Shown here in pieces: positions 1 to 5,193 of a stretch of DNA of 5,996 nt. The DNA lies in NCBI GenBank assembly GCA_013297575.1, contig JAAFHO010000371.1, forward strand, positions 1 through 5,996, in the 5' to 3' direction. A program made the position numbers and the translations under genes. Origin of the DNA: Chitinophagales bacterium (GTDB taxonomy: Bacteria > Bacteroidota > Bacteroidia > Chitinophagales > Saprospiraceae). Every line of letters begins with the position of its first letter. The first letter of the stretch is position 1. The notes under the pieces were generated by a model. The model did no database searches, was not told the origin of the DNA, and saw only the letters and a program-made list of their open reading frames with translations.

Positions 1-1207
1 CGGAAACAGCGTTACCCATTTGTTTATAAACTGCGTTGTCATTGTCTAATAGTTTGTAAGTGTCCGGGAAACCTTGAAGTCTTGCCCATTCTCTTGGTGT
101 CATTTTTCTGGCTCTACCATTTTGAACAATTCCAAGTCTATTTGTGTCCGAAGCGGTTAGAGTAATGGAAATACTTTCTGGGTCAAGAAACTTGAACACT
201 TCAAAAGACATATTTCCTGCTACTGGATTGTATTTGTCTTCATAATCACTCAAATAACCTTTACTTACTAATGAGGTTAAAATTGTGTCAATGTCGTTCT
301 TTTTGTAAAATGTTTTTATTTGTTCAATAGTTAACGACTTTCCATCTTGAAGTGTACCGAAAGTTTTCTTTCTTCTGTTTCCGATTAGTAGATTTAAAAA
401 TTCAATTTCTGCTTTTGTACATTTTCCTTTTATTCCTAATTCCCAAGAGTGAATTGCTTGCCCACCTCTGTAATCGATAAGTCTGTAGCCGTGAAGTTTT
501 GATAAATCTTCACCAACTACATTTTTCAATTTATTCACAAAGTCTTTTGTACATTCATAGTTTTCTGGAAATTTCTTTTCAAGAATATCTTTTACAACTC
601 GTATTGTTTTGGGTTCTGAAAAAAGTGAGGTCTGCCCGTTTTGTTCTTTAAATTTATGAGAGTCGGAGACACCAACGTCAGAATGCAATTTGGATTTAAT
701 ATCTCCGTTTAATATACCTAGTATGTAAATACGAACCCTATTTTGTGGAACGCCAAAATTGCTACTATTTAAAAGGAGATAATTAACACTATAACCTAGA
801 TTTTTGAGGCTATTAATTATGGTTTCAAACGTTCGTCCTTCATCGTGAGTTGTCAAACCTCTTACATTTTCAAGTAAAAATCCATTAGGTTTATATTTGG
901 ATAACAATCTTTCAACTTCAAAAAATAAAGTCCCTCTCGTTTCTCCAAACCCTCTACGTTTTCCGGCGTATGAAAATGATTGACAAGGAAATCCTGCTAA
1001 CATAAAGTCAAAAGCAGGTAAGTCCTCAACTTGTGTAACGTCTGAAAATGGATTGTGACCAAAATTTAATTCATAAGATGCACAAGCATTCTTATCAATT
1101 TCTGATGAAAAAACACATTCAGTTTTTAAATTAAACTTTTTACAAGCTTGTTCAAAGCCTAAACGAATACCACCAGTTCCTGCAAATAGATCAATGAATT
1201 TTATCAT
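1..1207 (-). CDS. DNA cytosine-5 methyltransferase of a Type II restriction-modification system (3' end outside window)
   Basis: This protein transfers a methyl group from S-adenosylmethionine to C5 of cytosine in a specific DNA site, protecting the host from the partner endonuclease. 402 codons are visible from the ATG at 1207. The ordered m5C motifs are all readable: motif I FAGTGGIR (residues 8-15), motif IV GFPCQSFS (72-79) with catalytic C75, motif VI ENVRGL (113-118), motif VIII QNRVRI (155-160), motif IX RKMTPREWARLQGFPD (367-382), and motif X YKQMGNAVS (394-402), where the window ends. The protein is therefore nearly complete, lacking only a short C-terminus. The variable stretch between motifs VIII and IX (about 165-365) is the target-recognition domain; its site cannot be read from sequence. 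The start overlaps the endonuclease stop as ATGA, implying translational coupling. Base composition is AT-richer than the genes to the right. Confidence 0.96.
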   Translation of the reverse strand, partial: MIKFIDLFAGTGGIRLGFEQACKKFNLKTECVFSSEIDKNACASYELNFGHNPFSDVTQVEDLPAFDFMLAGFPCQSFSYAGKRRGFGETRGTLFFEVERLLSKYKPNGFLLENVRGLTTHDEGRTFETIINSLKNLGYSVNYLLLNSSNFGVPQNRVRIYILGILNGDIKSKLHSDVGVSDSHKFKEQNGQTSLFSEPKTIRVVKDILEKKFPENYECTKDFVNKLKNVVGEDLSKLHGYRLIDYRGGQAIHSWELGIKGKCTKAEIEFLNLLIGNRRKKTFGTLQDGKSLTIEQIKTFYKKNDIDTILTSLVSKGYLSDYEDKYNPVAGNMSFEVFKFLDPESISITLTASDTNRLGIVQNGRARKMTPREWARLQGFPDTYKLLDNDNAVYKQMGNAVS

Positions 1208-2235
1208 AGTACACTTTTTATCCAGTTAGATAATACTTTAAATTCTGCAACTGTATAGGCTACTGTGCAATCGCTATGATTACAAATTGTTGAAATTGCA
1301 GATGAACGTTGAAAATTTCCTGCACCGTCAAGAACATATGCAATCTGATAACCGTTTTTATGAACTAATATGTGGCGGTCTGCTGCTTGGCCAGCTTTTC
1401 TTTCTATCGTACTATTTGTAGTAACTTGAAAACTGACTTCAATGCCAACTTTTTTCTCTCCCTTTTCTACAACTAAGTCGAAAGGCATTCCGCCTTTTTT
1501 ATCATAACCATCAATTATAATTGAACCGTTGCGAATGATTTTGTATTTATCGCCAAGTTCTTTGGTAAGAAAATTTACTATTTCTGTTTGTGCTAATTGA
1601 CCCAAACGATTAGCGGTTGCACCGCTTGTTTGTTTACTAACAATTATGTATCTCTGCTTCACAAATTTTGTTAACACATCCTCATCACCAAGCATAGTGC
1701 CAATTTCACAAGTGGTTAAACCAGCGTGTTCTGCATAATCAGAAGTTGAAGCAAACAATAAAAGTGCAATCATATCGTACGTTAAATCGTCTAATTCTTT
1801 TTCTTTAATTAATCCTGCTCCGTCAATGAATAGTTTTTTACTGTTTAGTCCATTAACAGGTAAAGCCCTAAACTCATATTTAAATTTTTTTTCTTTCCAA
1901 ATAAAATCGAAATAGTATTTTCCAGTTGCTCCTTTTCCTTTTGGAAAAATGTCTTTGAATGAACGACCTAAGCGTTGAATTGGTTCGCCTCCGTAGTCTG
2001 ATAGAACTGCTAAATGTTTGAGGAAAAGATTAGAAGGGTAATTGGCAGCTTTTATTAAATCAAAAAGTTGAAATGGGTCATTTTTACTTAAAACAATAAG
2101 ACGTAAAAAGTCTTCTTGGGTTTTAAGTAGTAAAGGAAGAACATTATCTAACGCATTTTTCGTTTTTAATTCTTCGGGCCACCACATTGCAGCATTTTTT
2201 TTAAGTTCCGTTATATTTCTATTATATTTAGCCAT
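1204..2235 (-). CDS. putative Type II restriction endonuclease partnered with the methyltransferase
   Basis: This 343-aa protein directly precedes and overlaps the cytosine methyltransferase gene by 4 bases, the usual arrangement for the nuclease of a Type II system, and it probably cleaves the same site unless methylated. I do not recognise the exact family or specificity. The C-terminal half carries a PD-(D/E)XK-like core: a helix with E218, then GMPFDLVV with D253 in the PFD position, a charged turn, and the strand GIEVSFQ with E266. The usual Lys two residues later is replaced by Ser (S268); Q270 and K280 lie nearby and might substitute. The first 160 residues form a separate, mostly helical and lysine-rich region, possibly for DNA recognition, with an LTTCEIGTMLGDED helix-turn-helix-like stretch around 173-186. 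The ATG start has an A/T-rich leader and no Shine-Dalgarno sequence, normal for Bacteroidota. The context is strong and the fold assignment moderate. Confidence 0.82.
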   Translation of the reverse strand: MAKYNRNITELKKNAAMWWPEELKTKNALDNVLPLLLKTQEDFLRLIVLSKNDPFQLFDLIKAANYPSNLFLKHLAVLSDYGGEPIQRLGRSFKDIFPKGKGATGKYYFDFIWKEKKFKYEFRALPVNGLNSKKLFIDGAGLIKEKELDDLTYDMIALLLFASTSDYAEHAGLTTCEIGTMLGDEDVLTKFVKQRYIIVSKQTSGATANRLGQLAQTEIVNFLTKELGDKYKIIRNGSIIIDGYDKKGGMPFDLVVEKGEKKVGIEVSFQVTTNSTIERKAGQAADRHILVHKNGYQIAYVLDGAGNFQRSSAISTICNHSDCTVAYTVAEFKVLSNWIKSVL

Positions 2236-2266
2236 TATGAGTTTTTATGTCTTTAATCTTGCCTTT

Positions 2267-2304
2267 TTGGGTCAAAAACAAGCAAAATATTCTTTAGGTC
2301 AAAA
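2267..2304. repeat. pair of short direct repeats ahead of the endonuclease gene
   Basis: TTGGGTCAAAA (2267-2277) and TTAGGTCAAAA (2294-2304) differ at one base and start 27 bases apart. They overlap the candidate promoter boxes just upstream of the endonuclease start, where a regulator binding site would be expected. No controller (C) protein gene is visible in the window. Confidence 0.5.
2273..2304 (-). promoter_or_regulatory. candidate Bacteroidota-type promoter of the restriction-modification operon
   Basis: Reading the minus strand, TTTTG (2304-2300) is followed after 19 bases by TGTTTTTG (2280-2273), one mismatch from the Bacteroidota -7 consensus TAnnTTTG with a -33 TTTG box. Transcription would start about 30 bases before the endonuclease ATG at 2235. 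Both boxes lie inside an 11-base near-identical direct repeat (see the separate entry), so they could also be an operator. This is inference from consensus only. Confidence 0.35.
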
Positions 2305-2357
2305 GTAGTCAATTAGATTTTATTTACACTGAAATTAAAATTGCAACTTTCCTCCTT

Positions 2358-2390
2358 TTACTTACGAAGTAGTTATTTGTTTGTAAGTAA
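2358..2390. repeat. 8-bp inverted repeat upstream of the restriction-modification operon
   Basis: TTACTTAC (2358-2365) and GTAAGTAA (2383-2390) are perfect inverted copies separated by 17 bases. No T-run follows on either strand, so this is not a convincing terminator. It may be a protein-binding site or a chance palindrome in AT-rich DNA. Confidence 0.35.
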
Positions 2391-2434
2391 TGATTCGGTC
2401 GGCCTTCTTTTACAATTAAGTACATCGTTTGGGG

Positions 2435-2553
2435 GGGCTTGCCGAAGGTGACGATTATCACCACAAATGTTGATGCGGAGAACCAATGTTTGATTAACCA
2501 CAAATGTGCCTGTAGAGTACTGAACCGCCACTTTTGCCAAACCCGTGTTAGCG
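2435..2553 (-). other. attC-like recombination site (long imperfect hairpin) downstream of the 212-aa gene
   Basis: Ten bases after the stop of the 212-aa gene the minus strand reads CGCTAAC (2553-2547), a heptamer whose AAC end resembles the integron core RYYYAAC, though it does not match it fully. It is followed by an arm at 2544-2526 that pairs with an arm at 2453-2435: 16 of 19 positions pair, two of them G-T, with three mismatches. The mismatched, bulged stem and overall length of about 110-120 bases fit integron attC sites. The 72-base loop region holds an 11-base direct repeat. At the far end the expected GTTRRRY core is not intact; the nearest candidate is GATGTAC inside AACGATGTAC (minus strand). 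The structure is seen directly; the attC identity is inference. Confidence 0.5.
2460..2507. repeat. 11-bp direct repeat inside the attC-like hairpin loop
   Basis: ACCACAAATGT occurs at 2460-2470 and again at 2497-2507, a 37-base offset. Both copies are preceded by a related GATTA(TC)A sequence, so the similarity extends to about 16 bases imperfectly. The copies lie between the two hairpin arms. Confidence 0.6.
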
Positions 2554-2563
2554 GTAGTTTTTC

Positions 2564-3202
2564 TCATTCTGGTCGAAGTAAAGTTGTCCAATATTCACCA
2601 TTTTTTTTCCAGTCAAATTTATATGTTTTTGTCAAACTGAAGTCCACTTTTTTACCGCCAATACTTGTTGTAAAATGTCCACACGAAAATGAATGTCCTT
2701 GCGAAATATCATAAGTCCAATTTTTGGTCTTTTTACTTTTGGGATAAATAAAGTTTTCGTAGTCTGTCAAGATTAAACAAGTCGCTTTGTCTGCAAATTT
2801 GTTGCCTAAATATAACTCTGAATAATAGAGATCAAGATAAACGCTGTGCATAAAAATGTCGCCAGCACCACGCTTGCCGCCAGAAGATGAAATTGTCTTG
2901 TAGCATTTTAGTTCAATTGAATGTTTTTCTGTTACAATTCCATCTGTATAGGTTAGTAAAATATCAATAATGTATGGTTTTTCTCCAACTTTTACAGTCG
3001 TTTCTAATTCAATTTCAAGTCTGTCGGTTGGAGAAAATTTTATGAGATCGAGAACAGTCTTTAAAATTGTCGAGTAGTGCATTTGTAAAGATGCTTCTTT
3101 ATTAACCTTGATTTCTTTGTTTACTATTTTGTCAACAGTAATAGTCCAAGCAAATTCAATTGCCCAAGTAACCCTGTCGCTGATATGTTTTGGTGTCGTC
3201 AT
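2564..3202 (-). CDS. hypothetical protein with PD-(D/E)XK nuclease-like signature, cassette-borne
   Basis: I do not recognise the family of this 212-aa soluble protein, which has no signal peptide or membrane segment. A nuclease-like pattern is visible: an N-terminal helix with E36, then E65/E67 in the strand LEIELETTV, D80 in PYIIDILLTY, and the E97-L-K99 motif in HSIELKCYK, giving D-x16-E-x-K. This spacing and the flanking hydrophobic strands fit the PD-(D/E)XK superfamily, used by restriction enzymes and many defence and repair nucleases. A G/K-rich loop (about 106-112) follows, and the C-terminal third is rich in aromatic and Lys residues. The ATG lies 8 bases after a GTTAGCG heptamer and the stop 10 bases before its inverse copy. 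The gene is AT-rich like the restriction genes downstream in the same orientation, but a 328-base gap separates them. Nuclease activity is inferred from motif only. Confidence 0.75.
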   Translation of the reverse strand: MTTPKHISDRVTWAIEFAWTITVDKIVNKEIKVNKEASLQMHYSTILKTVLDLIKFSPTDRLEIELETTVKVGEKPYIIDILLTYTDGIVTEKHSIELKCYKTISSSGGKRGAGDIFMHSVYLDLYYSELYLGNKFADKATCLILTDYENFIYPKSKKTKNWTYDISQGHSFSCGHFTTSIGGKKVDFSLTKTYKFDWKKNGEYWTTLLRPE

Positions 3203-3210
3203 AAAATTAG

Positions 3211-3217
3211 CGCTAAC
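3211..3217 (-). other. cassette-boundary heptamer GTTAGCG upstream of the 212-aa gene
   Basis: The minus strand reads ACGGGTTAGCGCTAATTTT and then the ATG at 3202. GTTAGCG is the exact inverse complement of the heptamer at 2547-2553 after the same gene. It also forms part of the 10-base palindrome TTAGCGCTAA (3207-3216). No matching hairpin arm is visible to its right, so this looks like a half site or junction. Confidence 0.45.
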
Positions 3218-3422
3218 CCGTAATATGCAAAATCTTTTTAGTACTTTTTATATTATTTTATAAAAATTCACATAACAATACAAAAAGCACAGCAAAGTTA
3301 CTACTCTTTTAAAAATTAAAACCGCAAAATATTTTTTCCAAGTGCCAAAATAATACTTTTTTCACACACTATAATAACTACGAATAGCCCCCTCCCTAAA
3401 TACCTAAGTTCATTTTCTTAAA
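3218..3422. other. AT-rich non-coding stretch
   Basis: I see no gene on either strand between the cassette boundary and the terminator. The stretch is very AT-rich with many A and T runs, including the candidate promoter box at 3293-3300. Near 3363-3420 the composition begins to change toward that of the genes to the right, so the edge of the acquired segment probably lies here. Confidence 0.5.
3293..3300 (-). promoter_or_regulatory. candidate -7 promoter box for the 212-aa gene, lying outside the cassette
   Basis: TAACTTTG on the minus strand matches the Bacteroidota -7 consensus TAnnTTTG exactly. A clean -33 TTTG at the right distance is not evident; the upstream DNA is T-rich. A transcript from here would have a leader of about 85 bases and would start upstream of the GTTAGCG boundary at 3217, as cassette genes are driven by an external promoter. 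Confidence 0.35.
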
Positions 3423-3452
3423 ATTGTCGGGGCTTGCGATCGCCCCGACAAT
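3420..3452 (-). terminator. rho-independent terminator of the TIM-barrel gene
   Basis: ATTGTCGGGGC (3423-3433) and GCCCCGACAAT (3442-3452) form a perfect 11-bp stem with an 8-base loop. On the minus strand the stem runs into TTTT (3423-3420). It lies about 70 bases beyond the stop of the minus-strand gene ending at 3521, and it would also insulate the AT-rich segment to the left from read-through. Confidence 0.85.
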
Positions 3453-3520
3453 AAGCCAATTTTGCTATTGCATCACTCGATCTCTGAATATTTGCAGAAA
3501 ACCGAATGAATATAGGTGTT

Positions 3521-4396
3521 TTAGAACATTTTCAACAAATTGGTACGCGCGCGCTTAACACCTTCGAGCGGAGTAGTAACGTAGTTTTCCAATTCCACCA
3601 CGTAATGTTTAAGACCTGCTTGCGCCGATTTTTTGAAAATACCTTTAAAATCGACGGAACCATCGCCTACTTCTACACTTTCTCTTTTTTCGGTTTTGGC
3701 AACGTCTTTTGCGTGGCAAAGTTCCCAACGGCCCGGATATAACCTAAACCAATCGAGCGGGTTATGATTGGCAAATGCCACCCAGTAAATATCCATTTGC
3801 ATGGCTAATTCTGCTGGATCGGTTTCCTGTAACAACCACTCAATAATACGACGACCATCGGGTGCTTTTGTGGCATATTCGAACTCGTGGTTATGATAAG
3901 CCAAGCGCACGCCTGCTTTTTTGGCGTATTTGCCAGCGGCACCATATAGTTTTACCATAGTGTCCATTTTTTTGCGGTCTTCGTCGGCCATATAAGGGAC
4001 AATCAGGTATTTTAGGCCGTATTTAGCGCCATTATCGATGACTTTTTTGGTATCATCATCAATATCATTTTTACCTGCGTCGTAGTTTTTAGAGGTCATC
4101 ATGCTGTGGGTACTTGGCATGGTAAGGCCGTTGTCTTTGAGTAATTTTGTGAACTCATCGTAACTAAGGCCAAATAATTTACCCTCATTGAAACCGAATG
4201 GTTCTACTTCGCGGTAGCCCATTTTAGCCACCGCCTCGATGGTGGCTTTGGGGTCTTTTTTCATATCCTCGCGTACGCTCCAAAGTTGGAGGCCGATATG
4301 GCGAGGAACGGGATTTAGGATTTCTTCGGTTGAAATAAAAGGGGCAGCAGCGGCTGTAACGGCTGCATTTTTAAGAAATGTACGTCTATTGAGCAT
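3521..4396 (-). CDS. Tat-exported sugar phosphate isomerase/epimerase-like TIM-barrel protein
   Basis: This 291-aa protein belongs to the xylose-isomerase-like / AP-endonuclease-2-like TIM-barrel family, whose members isomerise or epimerise sugars using a divalent metal; the actual substrate is unknown. It begins with a twin-arginine signal, NRRTFLKN (residues 3-10), then an Ala-rich stretch (11-18), so the folded enzyme is probably exported to the periplasm. The barrel starts with HIGLQLWSVRE (33-43). Family-typical active-site stretches follow in order: YREVEPFGF (61-69), AYHNHEFEY (167-174), MQMDIYWV (199-206) with D202, ELCHAKD (225-231) with H228, VGDGSVDF (243-250), and VVELE (266-270). 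Length is normal for the family and all segments look intact. It stands alone: a strong terminator follows, and the next gene is divergent 80 bases upstream. Many Bacteroidota carry similar Tat-signal paralogues in carbohydrate-use regions, but no such partners are in view. Confidence 0.9.
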   Translation of the reverse strand: MLNRRTFLKNAAVTAAAAPFISTEEILNPVPRHIGLQLWSVREDMKKDPKATIEAVAKMGYREVEPFGFNEGKLFGLSYDEFTKLLKDNGLTMPSTHSMMTSKNYDAGKNDIDDDTKKVIDNGAKYGLKYLIVPYMADEDRKKMDTMVKLYGAAGKYAKKAGVRLAYHNHEFEYATKAPDGRRIIEWLLQETDPAELAMQMDIYWVAFANHNPLDWFRLYPGRWELCHAKDVAKTEKRESVEVGDGSVDFKGIFKKSAQAGLKHYVVELENYVTTPLEGVKRARTNLLKMF

Positions 4397-4476
4397 CGTA
4401 TTAAAAAATTGATTAGAGGCGCAAGGTATATAATTCCCAAATTAATCGGATTTTTGCAGCTAAAAGAATTTTAAGA
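4397..4476. promoter_or_regulatory. divergent promoter region between the TIM-barrel and lipoprotein genes
   Basis: The 80 bases between two divergently transcribed genes must hold both promoters unless transcription starts elsewhere. On the plus strand GATTTTTG (4449-4456) is one base from the Bacteroidota -7 box TAnnTTTG, placed about 20 bases ahead of the lipoprotein ATG. I cannot find a convincing -33 partner or a clear box for the minus gene. Confidence 0.3.
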
Positions 4477-4959
4477 ATGAAATATTTTATTCCATTTATG
4501 GTATTTTTGGGCCTTTTGGGCACATCTTGCGCGGAAAAGAAATGCAAATACAGACCCAATGCTATCTTTGAAAAAGGCTTACCTCATATCCAACAATACA
4601 ATTTTGAGGTAGAAGGGCAGCAATCACAGGAGAGTTTATTACTTGATACCGGTACTTTATTGGAAATTTATCAAAATATTTGTGATGAAAGTTTCCAAGA
4701 ATATAAGTTTACGGTAAAAGGTGATTTTACTAAAATGCCTGATTCGCTTTGGCTTCGGGAAGCAAGTCGTCAACTCGTTTTTTTGAGTAGTTTTTCGCCC
4801 AAACAGGATGGGCTTAAAGCATGGGGCGATATTATTGAATTGCGCCGAAATGATATGAAACTGGGAGAAGAAAGAGAAGTGCAGGAGGGGATTTTTGTTA
4901 AAGTAGATAGAGTGGTGAGTCCGGAACAAGGGGTGCTACTGTTGTCTTTTAAACAATAA
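4477..4959 (+). CDS. small hypothetical lipoprotein
   Basis: This 160-aa protein has a short N-terminus with one Lys, a hydrophobic core (residues 3-14) and the lipobox LGTSC with the modified cysteine at C18, so it should be cleaved by signal peptidase II and anchored by lipid to the inner or outer membrane. After the Cys come AEKKCKY residues; this does not clearly match the acidic surface-export signal of Bacteroidota lipoproteins. The mature part (about 140 aa) mixes short beta-type strands (YNFEVEG, EYKFTVKG, GIFVKVDRVV, GVLLLSFKQ) with polar turns and has one Cys in mid-protein (C69), besides C23 near the lipidated end. I do not recognise the family and assign no function. It is the only gene between a divergent neighbour and a hairpin, so it is probably monocistronic. 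Confidence 0.8.
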   Translation: MKYFIPFMVFLGLLGTSCAEKKCKYRPNAIFEKGLPHIQQYNFEVEGQQSQESLLLDTGTLLEIYQNICDESFQEYKFTVKGDFTKMPDSLWLREASRQLVFLSSFSPKQDGLKAWGDIIELRRNDMKLGEEREVQEGIFVKVDRVVSPEQGVLLLSFKQ

Positions 4960-4986
4960 AAAGGGATTGAGGAGAACTATAAAAAG

Positions 4987-5018
4987 AAAATTCGCGCATT
5001 TTTCAACGAGCGAATTTT
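4987..5018 (+). terminator. probable terminator hairpin after the lipoprotein gene
   Basis: AAAATTCGC (4987-4995) and GCGAATTTT (5010-5018) form a perfect 9-bp stem with a 14-base loop, 28 bases after the lipoprotein stop. The TTTT tract is part of the stem end rather than a separate run and the stem has few G-C pairs, so it is a modest terminator at best. Confidence 0.5.
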
Positions 5019-5055
5019 AAGACATCCTTCTAAAACCTTCTTGCTGTTTTTCTTT

Positions 5056-5077
5056 GGATTTCTATGTTAGAAAATCC
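5056..5077. repeat. second hairpin in the spacer
   Basis: GGATTTCTA (5056-5064) pairs with TAGAAAATCC (5068-5077) apart from one bulged A, leaving a 3-base loop. No T-run follows on the plus strand. On the minus strand it is followed by an A-rich tract, so it is not a clear terminator in either direction. Its role is unknown. Confidence 0.4.
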
Positions 5078-5111
5078 ATAGTGCTTGTTATTTGTTTTGT
5101 CCATTGATTGT

Positions 5112-5136
5112 TATCATAATAGTAATACTATCATAA
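5112..5136. promoter_or_regulatory. repeat/palindrome cluster upstream of the oxidoreductase gene
   Basis: TATCATAA occurs at 5112-5119 and 5129-5136, 17 bases apart, and the DNA between them contains the inverted repeat ATAGT-AAT-ACTAT (5119-5131). Placement about 60 bases before the next start codon would suit an operator, but the sequence is AT-rich and chance cannot be excluded. Confidence 0.25.
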
Positions 5137-5193
5137 ACGATTCAAGTACTTTTTTGTTTAATTTTTTTTCATTTTTTTTTATTAATTTTTTCA

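Larger units (their letters stand above)
2435..3217 (-). mobile_element. candidate single-gene integron-type cassette, no integrase in window
   Basis: The segment has the compact anatomy of a gene cassette. A GTTAGCG heptamer (minus 3217-3211) is followed after only 8 bases by the ATG of one gene; that gene is followed after 10 bases by the inverted heptamer CGCTAAC and a long imperfect hairpin. The two heptamers are exact inverse complements, as R' and R'' cores of neighbouring sites would be. Neither the heptamer nor the far hairpin end fits the strict GTTRRRY consensus, and no integrase gene or second cassette is seen. This could be a lone cassette inserted away from an integron, or a different mobile unit with similar ends. 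Confidence 0.4.

Noticed and set aside
2352..2357. AGGAGG (minus strand), a perfect Shine-Dalgarno-like sequence
   Set aside because: No suitable ATG or GTG with an open frame follows; it lies within the AT-rich leader and such motifs are little used in Bacteroidota.
2373..2591. 72-codon open frame on the minus strand across the attC-like hairpin
   Set aside because: It overlaps the end of the 212-aa gene in another frame and covers the inverted-repeat DNA; its product looks low in information and it begins inside a real gene.
2439..2714. 91-codon plus-strand open frame
   Set aside because: It lies opposite the 3' end of the 212-aa gene and the hairpin; its Cys- and Ser-rich composition is typical of an antisense shadow.
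3342..3348. TTGGCAC on the minus strand, like a sigma-54 -24 box
   Set aside because: No TTGC lies at the required distance; the nearest is about 14 bases further instead of about 5.
3436..3443. GCGATCGC octamer palindrome
   Set aside because: It is simply the loop and inner stem of the terminator hairpin; a single copy gives no evidence of a dispersed repeat family.
3506..3742. 78-codon plus-strand open frame
   Set aside because: It is antisense to the well-supported TIM-barrel gene and has no domain-like sequence.
4657..4929. 90-codon minus-strand open frame
   Set aside because: It is antisense to the lipoprotein gene and rich in Phe, His and Ile, as expected for the complement of an AT-rich gene.
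5160..5191. Long T runs before the oxidoreductase start codon
   Set aside because: They could be read as a terminator tail, but no stem precedes them directly; A/T-rich leaders are ordinary at Bacteroidota start codons.
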